Positions 33,403 through 41,653 of a stretch of 64,000 nt of DNA are shown here, one piece after another. Below the pieces are notes generated by a model, which made no database searches, had not been told where the DNA came from, and worked only from the letters and a program-made list of their open reading frames with translations. Within the stretch, counting starts at the first letter, position 1, and the number at the start of each line of letters is the position of its first letter. The translations under genes were made by a program, and so were the position numbers. Location: NCBI RefSeq assembly GCF_042651425.1, contig NZ_JBHSCW010000008.1:1-64000 (forward strand). The letters are read 5' to 3'. The stretch comes from Fodinicurvata halophila. Lineage in GTDB: Bacteria > Pseudomonadota > Alphaproteobacteria > Kiloniellales > DSM-21159.

Positions 33403-34403
33403 GCCAGGCCGACCGCTCTGCTGCTCCTGCGCGGCGTACGCTGCGGATCAACCTGCATGCGCTCGGCCCCCTGCTGGCGCTGATCGTCCTGTTTCTCATC
33501 GGCATTGCGCTGCACGAGAACTTCCTCAGCTACGCCAACATCACCAACGTCCTGGCCCGCTCCGCCTTCATCGGCATCATCGCGGTGGGCATGACCTTCG
33601 TCATCACCGCCGGGGGGCTGGATCTCTCGGTGGGCTCCATGGCGGCCTTCATTGCCGGACTGATGATCATGGTGATGAACGGCCTCCTGCCGGTCATGGG
33701 ACCGGGCGTCGGTGTGATCCTCGTCGGCGTAGCCGCGGCGCTGCTGACGGGTCTCGTCGCCGGGGCGATCAACGGCCTGCTGGTGGCCCGCGCACGCATC
33801 GAGGCGTTCATCGTCACGCTTGGCAGCATGGGCATCTATCGCTCGCTGGTCACCTGGCTGGCGGACGGGGGCACGCTTTCGCTCGACTTCCAGCTGCGTG
33901 AGATCTACAGGCCCGTTTATTACGAAGGCATCCTGGGCGTCAGTTGGCCGATCCTCGTCTTTGCTCTGGTGGCGCTCGTCGGCGAGATCGTCCTGCGCCA
34001 CACCCCCTTTGGCCGGCATTGCGCCGCCATCGGCTCGAACGAGCAGGTCGCCCGCTACTCCGCCGTCCATGTGGACCGGGTCCGCACGGCCACCTTCGTC
34101 CTGCTGGGCCTTCTGGTGGCGGTGGCGACAATCATGTACGTGCCCCGCCTCGGCTCAGCTTCATCGGCCACCGGCGTGCTGTGGGAGCTGGAGGCCATCG
34201 CCGCCGTCATCATCGGAGGAACGGTGCTCAAGGGCGGTTTCGGGCGCGTCTGGGGGACGGTCATCGGCGTCCTTGTCCTCAGCCTGATCGGCAACATCCT
34301 GAACCTCACGGACGCCGTCAGCCCCTATCTCAACGGCGCCATCCAGGGCGCAATCATCATCCTGGCCGTCGTTCTGCAGCGCGGCAGAGCCGCCCTGCGG
34401 TGA
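33399..34403 (+). CDS. Sugar ABC transporter permease (RbsC type)
   Basis: The 334-residue integral membrane protein has about nine hydrophobic segments. The block VITAGGLDLSVGSMAAF is the diagnostic EAA-like region of CUT2 permeases, and IIGGTVLKGGFGRVWGT is the C-terminal counterpart. It begins four bases inside the ATPase gene. It would form a homodimeric channel with the fused ATPase. Confidence 0.94.
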   Translation: MSQADRSAAPARRTLRINLHALGPLLALIVLFLIGIALHENFLSYANITNVLARSAFIGIIAVGMTFVITAGGLDLSVGSMAAFIAGLMIMVMNGLLPVMGPGVGVILVGVAAALLTGLVAGAINGLLVARARIEAFIVTLGSMGIYRSLVTWLADGGTLSLDFQLREIYRPVYYEGILGVSWPILVFALVALVGEIVLRHTPFGRHCAAIGSNEQVARYSAVHVDRVRTATFVLLGLLVAVATIMYVPRLGSASSATGVLWELEAIAAVIIGGTVLKGGFGRVWGTVIGVLVLSLIGNILNLTDAVSPYLNGAIQGAIIILAVVLQRGRAALR

Positions 34404-34446
34404 CGACCAGGCAACAGCCGCGCAAGCGGCAGAAGCAAGGGAGGTT

Positions 34447-35409
34447 ATGATGACATTCAGAAACGGCATCGCCGCAACAGCAGCGGCATTCGCCATGACC
34501 ATGGCCGTGCCGGCCATGGCCCAGGACGAAGAAACCACGGTAATCGGCGTTTCCATTCCCGCCGCCACCCACGGCTGGGCGGGCGGCATGAACTACCACG
34601 CCAAGCAGGCCGTGGACCGGCTCGAGGAGCAGTACGAGCAACTCGACTTCGTGATGGCGACGGCCTCCGATCCCTCCAAGCAGGTCAACGACATCGAGGA
34701 CATGGTCGCCGCCCGCGAAATCGACGCGCTGGTGGTCCTGCCCTTCGAGTCCGAACCCCTGACGGGTCCGGTGAAACGCGTGGCCGATTCCGGAACCTGG
34801 GTGACGGTGGTCGACCGCGGCCTGGCACAGGAAGGGATCGAGGACCTCTACGTCGCGGGTGACAACCCGGGCTTCGGGCGCACGGCGGGCGAATACTTCG
34901 CCGAAAACCTGGAGGAGGGCTCCAAGATCGTGGTGTTGCGTGGCATTCCCACCACCATCGACAATGAACGCGTGGAGGCCTTCCAGAAGGCCATCGAGGG
35001 CTCGGGCATCGAGATCCTGGGCATGGAGCACGGCAACTGGAACCGCGACGACGCCTTCACGGTGATGCAGGACTTCCTCTCCCGCTTCGACGAGATCGAC
35101 GCGGTCTGGGCGGCCGACGACGACATGGCCATGGGGGCGCTCGCCGCCATCGACCAGGCCGACCGTTCCGACGAGATGTGGGTGGTCGGCGGCGCCGCCA
35201 TGAAGGAAATGGTCAAGCGCATCATGGAAGGCGACCCGCAGGTTCCCGTCGACGTCACCTACCCGCCGGCGATGGCGGCCACGGCCATCGAGATGACGGC
35301 CCTGCGGTATGTCGCGAACATCCCGGTCTCGGGCGAGTTCATCATCGGCTCGGTCCTGGTGACGCCGGAGAACGCCGAGGACTACTACTACCCCGACAGC
35401 CCCTACTGA
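34447..35409 (+). CDS. Sugar ABC transporter substrate-binding protein
   Basis: The 320-residue periplasmic protein has a Sec signal peptide (cleavage after AMA, about residue 24). The mature protein follows the RbsB type-I fold: VIGVSIPAATHGWAGGMNYHA, IDALVVLPFESEPL, TWVTVVDRG and AVWAADDDMAMGAL. It is the last gene of the operon, 43 bases after the permease. The ligand is unknown, and the Trp-rich ligand loop (THGWAGG) suggests stacking on a sugar ring. Confidence 0.93.
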   Translation: MMTFRNGIAATAAAFAMTMAVPAMAQDEETTVIGVSIPAATHGWAGGMNYHAKQAVDRLEEQYEQLDFVMATASDPSKQVNDIEDMVAAREIDALVVLPFESEPLTGPVKRVADSGTWVTVVDRGLAQEGIEDLYVAGDNPGFGRTAGEYFAENLEEGSKIVVLRGIPTTIDNERVEAFQKAIEGSGIEILGMEHGNWNRDDAFTVMQDFLSRFDEIDAVWAADDDMAMGALAAIDQADRSDEMWVVGGAAMKEMVKRIMEGDPQVPVDVTYPPAMAATAIEMTALRYVANIPVSGEFIIGSVLVTPENAEDYYYPDSPY

Positions 35410-35438
35410 ACGGGAAGCTCGACTGAACTGGCAGGGGA

Positions 35439-35479
35439 CCTGGGCCGGACTGTGCCGGAAGGCACGTGTCCGGCCCAGG
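35439..35479. terminator. Very stable 41-nt hairpin after the sugar ABC operon
   Basis: CCTGGGCCGGAC (35439-35450) pairs perfectly with GTCCGGCCCAGG (35468-35479). The loop folds further (GTGCC-ggaa-GGCAC), giving a nearly continuous stem capped by a GGAA tetraloop. No U-run follows on either strand, so it is more likely an mRNA-stabilising end or a rho-assisted stop for convergent genes than a textbook terminator. Confidence 0.65.
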
Positions 35480-35526
35480 CTTGCCGGGCCTTCACAAAGG
35501 CTTCGCTGCAGCTTTGCCGTGAAGCT

Positions 35527-36426
35527 TCAGAGCGACTCGATCCCGCCGATACGTCCCATCCGCGGTTCCGGAACGGCGCCCCAGTAGTCCATGGAGGCCG
35601 GCGTGCGCGGCAAGGTTCTGGGCGGACGCGGACCCGTTTCGGGAAACTCCTCCATGCCGAAGCTGTACTCCACGGTCAGGCCATCGGGGTCGAGGAAATA
35701 GAGGAACATGGACTCCGAGGGCGGATGCCGGCCCGGCCCGAAGACGATGGGCACATCGTTCTTCTTCATGCGCCAGAATGCCTTCCCGATATCATCCACG
35801 TCGGTGACCATGAAATTGACGTGGTGAAAGTGGTTGGCAGACGCATGGGCGAGGCCCAGGGAGTGATGCAGCGGATTGGGGAAGCAGCGCATGAAGGTAA
35901 TGGCGCCCTCGATCCTGTCGGAGGCACGGAAGTTCAACTGCTCAAGCAGGAACTGCTCGGTCCGGGCATGGTCACTTGCGCCCAGGACCACATGGCCCAG
36001 CCGCTCGATCTTGGTGTGCGTTGGCGTGAACGGCCGGTCCGCTTCCTCGAAGGAATGGAAGTATTCGAAGGTGGCGCCCGTGTTGGGTTCGCTGACGCGG
36101 AAGGCGTCGCGGATGCCCAGGTCCGCACTCTCCTCACTGTCCACCTCTTGAATGGGACAGCCGAGGGACGCCAGGTGCCTGCGCACATGGTGCAGGTCCT
36201 CCACGCTTTCCATCTGCCATCCCACGCGCCGCAGTCCCGGCTCGTGCGCCTGGTGGAGAATGATGTCGTGATGCCGCGGACTGCAGCGGAACAGCCGCTC
36301 GCCGGTCCCGGTCTCTCCTGTCTGCTGCAGGCCCAGAAGGGATTCGTAGAACCTGGCGGAGCGATCGAGATCGGTGACATTGAGTGCAACATACCCGAGA
36401 CGGCGATACCTGAAATCGAGAGCCAT
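35527..36426 (-). CDS. VOC-family extradiol dioxygenase-like protein
   Basis: The 299-residue protein starts at the ATG at 36426 (GGGGAAGG upstream). It contains two glyoxalase/bleomycin-resistance modules: RLGYVALNVTDLDRSARFYESLLGL at the N-terminus and KIERLGHVVLGASDHARTEQF from about 140. Candidate metal ligands are the His in GHVVLG, the His pair in FHHVNFMV and the Glu in LTVEYSFG, the His-His-Glu set of type-I extradiol enzymes. It probably cleaves a catecholic compound. The neighbouring genes give no aromatic pathway, so the substrate is open. Confidence 0.82.
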   Translation of the reverse strand: MALDFRYRRLGYVALNVTDLDRSARFYESLLGLQQTGETGTGERLFRCSPRHHDIILHQAHEPGLRRVGWQMESVEDLHHVRRHLASLGCPIQEVDSEESADLGIRDAFRVSEPNTGATFEYFHSFEEADRPFTPTHTKIERLGHVVLGASDHARTEQFLLEQLNFRASDRIEGAITFMRCFPNPLHHSLGLAHASANHFHHVNFMVTDVDDIGKAFWRMKKNDVPIVFGPGRHPPSESMFLYFLDPDGLTVEYSFGMEEFPETGPRPPRTLPRTPASMDYWGAVPEPRMGRIGGIESL

Positions 36427-36595
36427 GTGTCCTTCCCCGTGAACTGCGTAGGCCGGCAAGCATAACCATGCAGGCCTGTGTTACGAAACCGGCCAGGGCT
36501 CTGGAAATGTCATAGACTGGGGGCCGGCTTTTCCGTTGCACCTGCGGCGCAGTACTGGAACCTTTGTGAACAAGACGAAACGGGAGGTCCCTTCC

Positions 36596-37015
36596 ATGAC
36601 GGAGAACTTCGAACTGCACCCGGACCTGACGCGCGACGGCGTCGAGGTCATGGACCTCAGACTCTCGCGCCTGCTGCTGATGAACGACGCGGCCTGGCCC
36701 TGGCTGGTCCTGGTTCCCCAGCGGCCGAACAAGAAGGATTTCCATGACCTGGACCCCATGGACCAGTACCGCGTCTGCGACGAGATCACGATCTGCTCCC
36801 AGGCACTGAGCCGGCTTTTCAGTCCGGACAAGGTGAACGTGGCCGCACTCGGCAACATGACACCGCAGCTCCATGTGCACGTGATCGCACGCTTTGCCGA
36901 CGATCCCGCCTGGCCGGGCCCGATCTGGGGCAAGCAGGACAAGCAGCCCTATGAACCCCATCAGCTTGAGGAACGTGTGCTGGCCCTGCGCCGGGAACTG
37001 AGCCATCCGCTGTGA
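36596..37015 (+). CDS. HIT-family hydrolase
   Basis: The 139-residue protein starts at the ATG at 36596 behind GGGAGG. The histidine-triad region PQLHVHVIARF and the following DPAWPGPIWG are typical of a proteobacterial HIT subfamily. The third triad position is Ile rather than His, as in that subfamily. It probably hydrolyses a nucleotide-phosphate linkage. The stop overlaps the GTG start of psuG (GTGA), so a nucleotide-salvage link between the two is reasonable. Confidence 0.85.
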   Translation: MTENFELHPDLTRDGVEVMDLRLSRLLLMNDAAWPWLVLVPQRPNKKDFHDLDPMDQYRVCDEITICSQALSRLFSPDKVNVAALGNMTPQLHVHVIARFADDPAWPGPIWGKQDKQPYEPHQLEERVLALRRELSHPL

Positions 37016-37926
37016 GCAGGCCCCCCTTGGAGATCGCCCCCGACGTGGCCGCGGCCCTGCAGGCCGGGCAGCCCGTGGTGGCACTGGAATCCACCGTCAT
37101 CGCCCAGGGCCTGCCCTGGCCCGATAACCTGGAAACGGCTTGGGCCATGGAATCCGAGGTGCGTGACGCCGGCGCGCTACCGGCCACCATCGGCGTGGTT
37201 GGCGGCCGTCCGGTCATCGGCCTGGACGAGACCCGGCTGGAGCATTTTGCACGGAACGGCGCAGCCATTGCCAAGCTCGGCAGCCGTGACCTGGGATCGG
37301 CCATGACCGGCAGCCGGGACGGCGCCACCACGGTTTCGGCCACGGCACGCCTGGCCGCACTGGCCGGCATCCGACTCTTCGCCACCGGCGGCATCGGCGG
37401 GGCGCATCGCAACAGTCACATGACCTTCGACATCTCCGCCGACCTCATGGAACTGGCGCGCAGCCCGGTGGCGGTGGTGGCCTCGGGCGCCAAGTCCATC
37501 CTGGACCTGCCGCGAACCCTAGAGCTGCTGGAGAGTCTTTCGGTGCCGGTTGTGGGGCTGGATTGCAGCGAGTTCCCGGCTTTCTATACGCGCAGCAGCG
37601 GCCTCTGCCTGGACCAGCGCGTGGGCAGCGCAACCGAGGCTGCGGCTCTGCTGCATGCCCATTGGCAGCTGGGCGGCAACGGACTGCTGTTGGCACACCC
37701 GGTCCCGGAGAAGGCCGCCCTGCCCTCTGCGAAGCTGGATGCCTGGATCGAGCAGGCGCTACAGGAAGCCTCGAGCGAGGGAATAACGGGAAAGGCGGTA
37801 ACCCCCTTCCTGCTGTCGCGCCTGCACGGGATAAGCGAGGGTGCGACTTTGGCCGCCAATCGAGCTCTCTTGTTGGCCAATGCGCGTCAGGCCGGAGAGA
37901 TCGCTTCGGCCTGCGCCAGGGCGTGA
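37012..37926 (+). CDS. psuG: Pseudouridine-5'-phosphate glycosidase
   Basis: The 304-residue protein starts at GTG in a GTGA overlap with the HIT gene. VVALESTVIAQGLPWP, IGVVGGRPVIGL, TTVSATARLAALAGIRLFATGGIGG and VVASGAKSILDLPRTLELLES are diagnostic for PsuG, which reversibly splits pseudouridine 5'-phosphate into uracil and ribose 5-phosphate. The usual partner kinase PsuK is not adjacent, so pseudouridine must be phosphorylated by a gene elsewhere or enter as the phosphate. Confidence 0.93.
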   Translation: MSRPPLEIAPDVAAALQAGQPVVALESTVIAQGLPWPDNLETAWAMESEVRDAGALPATIGVVGGRPVIGLDETRLEHFARNGAAIAKLGSRDLGSAMTGSRDGATTVSATARLAALAGIRLFATGGIGGAHRNSHMTFDISADLMELARSPVAVVASGAKSILDLPRTLELLESLSVPVVGLDCSEFPAFYTRSSGLCLDQRVGSATEAAALLHAHWQLGGNGLLLAHPVPEKAALPSAKLDAWIEQALQEASSEGITGKAVTPFLLSRLHGISEGATLAANRALLLANARQAGEIASACARA

Positions 37927-37928
37927 CC

Positions 37929-38099
37929 TCACAGCTTGGAGTCGGACTTTCCCGAATGCTTCCAGAAATCCCAGCCCGCCAGGACCAGCGTTATGATCAC
38001 GACCAGGATAAGGTCGATGTGCGGAACGCCGACAGCCAGGACCACCAGGAAGCCCAAAAGAAACAGGTAGGCCACCAGGGCCATGATACGGTCCGTCAT
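37929..38099 (-). CDS. Small two-helix membrane protein (56 residues)
   Basis: An uninterrupted 57-codon frame starts at the ATG at 38099, overlapping the stop of the amidase gene in an ATGA arrangement, and ends with TGA at 37929. The product has two hydrophobic segments, residues about 5-23 (IMALVAYLFLLGFLVVLAV) and 28-44 (ILVVIITLVLAGW), then a charged tail (DFWKHSGKSDSKL). It is the last gene of the TRAP/amidase operon and is too short for most gene callers. The coupling argues that it is real. The role is unknown, perhaps transporter assembly or an inner-membrane accessory. Confidence 0.7.
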   Translation of the reverse strand: MTDRIMALVAYLFLLGFLVVLAVGVPHIDLILVVIITLVLAGWDFWKHSGKSDSKL

Positions 38100-39493
38100 G
38101 CTTTAGCCTCCAGCAGTTCGGGGGACTCCGTCATCTGCAGCGCCAGCCAACGGGCCGTACGCAGCAGGCGCGCATCGTCTCCCTTGCGTCCGATCAATTG
38201 TACACCCATGGGCAACCCGTTCTCCGCTTCCAGCAACGGAATGGTGACCACAGGCAGGCCGCAGAGCGTCCAGACGCCATTGAAGACCGAGTTGCCTGTG
38301 CTTTCCAGGCCAGCCGGCGCGGGCGTTGGCGTGGCCGGCGTCAGGAGGACATCGCAACGCTGGAAGATCTCGGCCAGCCCCGCATTCAGCACGTTCGGCC
38401 AATCCAGGGCGGCAATATAGTCGCGGGCCGGAATCTGCTTGCCCTTGTCCATCGCCGTGCGCAGGGGCTCGGACAGCTGATCCCAGCCCCGGCGTTCGTA
38501 GGTATAGTAGCATTTCGCCATCTCGGCGAAATTGATCCGCTCCCGGATCGTCGGCGCTTCTTCGAACACATTGGGCAGCAGGGCCTCGAAGCAGCCCTGA
38601 CCCAGCAGGTCGGTCAGCTCCTTCATGGCCATCTGTGTCTGGGAATCGGCTTCGTCCCAGCCGGGTGGCCGCACGAACGTGATCATCGGCGTGACCGGCA
38701 CATCCGCCTGGGCCGTCTTCAGCATGCGCGGCGGCGGCGTCGGCTCGGTGGCACTGTCCGCCTCGTCATGACCGAACAGGCAATCCCCAAGCAGGGCCGC
38801 ATCCTGGAGGGTGCGGGCAAACACGCCGACAGTATCCAGGCTGGGCGATTGCGTCAGAATCCCGCGCCGGGGAATCGCACCGAAACTGGGCTTGAACCCG
38901 ACCACGCCGCAATAGGCGGCCGGCCGGATCACCGATCCGTCTGTCTGCGTCCCGATCGCCAGCGGCACCATGCCCGCGGCCACCGCCGCCGCCGAGCCCG
39001 ACGACGAGCCACCGGGAGTATGCTCGGGATTGTGGGGATTGCGCGTCTTGCCGGGCTGGCGGTAGGCCAATTCGGTGGCCACGGTCTTGCCCATGACGAT
39101 TGCGCCGGCCGCCTTCAAGCGTTCGACCACATAGGCATCATCGCCGGGAACCCGTCCTTCGTCGATGACGGTTCCGTTCTCGGTGGGAATGCGCCGGGTG
39201 TCGATGATGTCCTTGAGCGCAACCGGTAGACCGTGCAGCGGACCGGTGGCGCGTCCCGTGCCGCGATACTTGTCGAGAGCCTGCGCCTGCTCGAGCACGT
39301 GATCGCTGTCCAGCCAGGTCCAGGCCTGCACCTCGCCTTCGCGCTCGGCAATGCGGTCCAGATAGCCCTGGGCCACCTCCTCCACCTTGAGCTGGCCCCG
39401 GACCATGCGATCCCGCAGCTCGACCGCGCTGAGGTCGAGCTGGGCATCTAGCTGCCCCTTGCGTGTCTGTATGCTCTTGTTCTTAGCGGCCAT
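38096..39493 (-). CDS. Amidase (amidase-signature family)
   Basis: The 465-residue enzyme has the Gly/Ser-rich signature GGSSSGSAAAVAAGM and an upstream catalytic Lys (LPVALKDIID), giving a Ser-cisSer-Lys triad. The family hydrolyses small or aryl amides to acid and ammonia. It has no signal peptide, so it is cytoplasmic. Its start overlaps the end of the TRAP large permease gene by 11 bases, so the transported solute is probably an amide or becomes one. Related GatA-like proteins need GatB/C partners, which are absent here. Confidence 0.88.
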   Translation of the reverse strand: MAAKNKSIQTRKGQLDAQLDLSAVELRDRMVRGQLKVEEVAQGYLDRIAEREGEVQAWTWLDSDHVLEQAQALDKYRGTGRATGPLHGLPVALKDIIDTRRIPTENGTVIDEGRVPGDDAYVVERLKAAGAIVMGKTVATELAYRQPGKTRNPHNPEHTPGGSSSGSAAAVAAGMVPLAIGTQTDGSVIRPAAYCGVVGFKPSFGAIPRRGILTQSPSLDTVGVFARTLQDAALLGDCLFGHDEADSATEPTPPPRMLKTAQADVPVTPMITFVRPPGWDEADSQTQMAMKELTDLLGQGCFEALLPNVFEEAPTIRERINFAEMAKCYYTYERRGWDQLSEPLRTAMDKGKQIPARDYIAALDWPNVLNAGLAEIFQRCDVLLTPATPTPAPAGLESTGNSVFNGVWTLCGLPVVTIPLLEAENGLPMGVQLIGRKGDDARLLRTARWLALQMTESPELLEAKA

Positions 39494-40898
39494 AGAACAC
39501 CTGCGGCAGATAGAAAACCAGTTCGTTGAAGTTGTAGATCAGGGCCATGGCAAGGAAAACCATGAACAGGAAGGGCAACACGCCCTTGAAGATCTGCGTC
39601 AGCTGCACTTCGGGCGGCGCGATTCCCTTCAGGTAGTATGCCGACATCGCCATGGGCGGTGTCAGGAAGCTGGTCTGCAGGTTCAGCGCCACCAGGATGC
39701 CGAAGAACAGGGGGTCGATCCCGAACATCGGCAGCAGCGGCAGGAAGATCGGCACGAAGATGATGATGATCTCCGACCACTCCAGCGGCCAGCCCAGCAG
39801 GAAGATGATCAGCTGTGCCAGCAGCAGGAACTGCAATGGCGTCAGGTCAAGTCCCTCGACGAACTGCGAGATCAACTGCTCGCCACCCAGGTAGGAGAAC
39901 ACCGACGAGAAGACATAGGAGCCGACGAACAGCCAGCAGACCATCGCCGTGGTGCGCACCGTCAGGTAGACGGATTCCCGCAGGCGCTGGAACGTCATGG
40001 CCCGATAGATCACGGCCAGCAGCATGCCGCCCAGTGCCCCCACTGCAGCGGCTTCCGTCGGTGTCGCCAGGCCGAAGAGGATCGAGCCCAGGACCGCCAG
40101 GATCAGGAAGGCCAGTGGCAGGAAGGAGGTCGCCAGCATCAACAGCAGCCTCGGAAGAGAGATATCGGGCACCTCTTCCTTGGTGGGCTTTGGCGCGGCG
40201 CTGGGCTGCAGGATCGACCGGCCGACCACATAGGTTATGTAGAGCCCGACCAGCACGAGGCCCGGCAGCAAGGCGCCCGCATAGAGCCGCACGATGGACA
40301 CGCCCGAGGATGCGGCATAGACAATCAGCATGATCGACGGCGGGATCAGGATGCCGAGCGTACCGCCGGCACAGATGATGCCGCTGGCGAAACTGGTGTT
40401 GTAGCGCACCTTCAGCATGGCCGGCAGGGCCAGCAGGCCCATCAGGGTCACCACGGCGCCCACGATACCCGTCGCCGTGGCAAACAGCATGCAGGTAATC
40501 AACGCGGCCACGCCCATGGAACCCGGCACGTTCTTGGCCGCGACATTCAGGGTCGAGAACAGGCGGTCGACGATGTTCGCCCGTTCGACGATATAGCCCA
40601 TGAAGAGGAACAGCGGAACGGCGGTCAGAACCTCGTTCGACATGACCGTATAGGTCTGGTTGACGAAGAGGTCGAAGATCCGGCTGTTGAGCAAGCCGTC
40701 CAGCCAGCTCGTGGCCGAGGTCCACCAATCGGCGTCCTCCAGGCGCAGGTATTCGCGCCACATACGGTTGGGCTCGAAATAGGCGTAATAGCCCATGAAC
40801 ATGCCCAGGGCCATCAGCGTGAAGGCAATGGGAAAACCCAGGAACACAAGCACGATGAAGACGGCCAGCATCAACAGGGCGACTTGGGGGTCAGTCAC
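39483..40898 (-). CDS. dctM: TRAP transporter large permease
   Basis: The 471-residue protein has about 12-13 hydrophobic segments. The start VALLMLAVFIVLVFLGFPIAF and the blocks ITCMLFATATGIVGAVV and GTLGILIPPSIMLIVYA are typical DctM. It drives sodium-coupled uptake of an acid or related solute using DctP and DctQ. The order dctP-dctQ-dctM-amidase-small membrane protein is on one strand. Confidence 0.94.
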   Translation of the reverse strand: MTDPQVALLMLAVFIVLVFLGFPIAFTLMALGMFMGYYAYFEPNRMWREYLRLEDADWWTSATSWLDGLLNSRIFDLFVNQTYTVMSNEVLTAVPLFLFMGYIVERANIVDRLFSTLNVAAKNVPGSMGVAALITCMLFATATGIVGAVVTLMGLLALPAMLKVRYNTSFASGIICAGGTLGILIPPSIMLIVYAASSGVSIVRLYAGALLPGLVLVGLYITYVVGRSILQPSAAPKPTKEEVPDISLPRLLLMLATSFLPLAFLILAVLGSILFGLATPTEAAAVGALGGMLLAVIYRAMTFQRLRESVYLTVRTTAMVCWLFVGSYVFSSVFSYLGGEQLISQFVEGLDLTPLQFLLLAQLIIFLLGWPLEWSEIIIIFVPIFLPLLPMFGIDPLFFGILVALNLQTSFLTPPMAMSAYYLKGIAPPEVQLTQIFKGVLPFLFMVFLAMALIYNFNELVFYLPQVFYGR

Positions 40899-40961
40899 GT
40901 TCAGCGGCTCCGTTCAAAATTGTTCTCGACGAAAGATGCAGCCTCGGCAGGCGCATCGGGT

Positions 40962-41564
40962 TCAGAGTTTATGCTTGTCACTGTCGGGGCCCGTCATCTC
41001 GTGCTCCGGGCCCGAGTGCAGCAGCATGTCCTCGGTCTCCTGCACATCCTCTTCCGGCAGGCGCCAATAGCCCTCACGCATGCAGAGGATACAGCGGAAG
41101 ACCTGAGCGACGCCCTGAATCACCAGTAGGAGCGCCGCCAGGGCCATGGCGGTCTTGAACTGATAGATCGGCACACCGGCCGGGCTGTTCACGCTGACCT
41201 CGCCATAGCTCCAGGCCCGCTCGGCATAGTCCCAGCCACGGATCATCAGGGCCAGGATGCCGGGAAAGAAGAAGAAGATGTAGAGAACCAGGTCGACAGC
41301 GGCCTGGGTACGGGGCTTCCAGAGGCGATACAGGAAATCCCCGCGCACATGGCCGCCACGCGACAGGGTATAGGCCCCGCCGACCATGAACAGGCTTCCA
41401 TACATGATGAAGGAAACGTCGAGCGACCAGGTGGTGGGGGCATTCAGAAGGTATCGCACGAAGACCTCGTAGCTGACACCGAAGGTCATCAGGATGATCA
41501 GCCATCCGAAACCCTTGCCGAACCAGCCCGAAAGCTTGTCAGCAAACTGAATATACCAGAGCAT
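40962..41564 (-). CDS. dctQ: TRAP transporter small permease
   Basis: The 200-residue protein has four predicted membrane segments (starting near FGWLIILMTFGVSYEVFVRYL). The block APTTWSLDVSFIMYGSLFMVGGAYTL is characteristic of DctQ. The acidic C-terminal tail (about 160-200) is longer than in many homologues. It lies 63 bases upstream of dctM and 89 bases downstream of dctP, with a hairpin in the latter gap. Confidence 0.92.
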   Translation of the reverse strand: MLWYIQFADKLSGWFGKGFGWLIILMTFGVSYEVFVRYLLNAPTTWSLDVSFIMYGSLFMVGGAYTLSRGGHVRGDFLYRLWKPRTQAAVDLVLYIFFFFPGILALMIRGWDYAERAWSYGEVSVNSPAGVPIYQFKTAMALAALLLVIQGVAQVFRCILCMREGYWRLPEEDVQETEDMLLHSGPEHEMTGPDSDKHKL

Positions 41565-41588
41565 CTATTCCTCGCCGCTTCATTCAAG

Positions 41589-41625
41589 CGGCTCCGGCAT
41601 CACAGGGCCTGCAATGCCGGAGCCG
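41589..41625 (-). promoter_or_regulatory. Intercistronic hairpin between dctP and dctQ
   Basis: CGGCTCCGGCAT (41589-41600) pairs perfectly with ATGCCGGAGCCG (41614-41625) around a 13-nt loop. There is no U-run on the minus strand, so it is not a terminator. A stem here would protect dctP mRNA from 3' decay and allow more binding protein than permease, as known for binding-protein operons. Confidence 0.65.
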
Positions 41626-41653
41626 GTCTGTCCACCTGTTCTTGTTTGCCGGC

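Noticed and set aside
38096..39493. Amidase as GatA of the tRNA amidotransferase
   Set aside because: There are no GatB/GatC neighbours and it is embedded in a TRAP operon, so a catabolic amidase is more likely.
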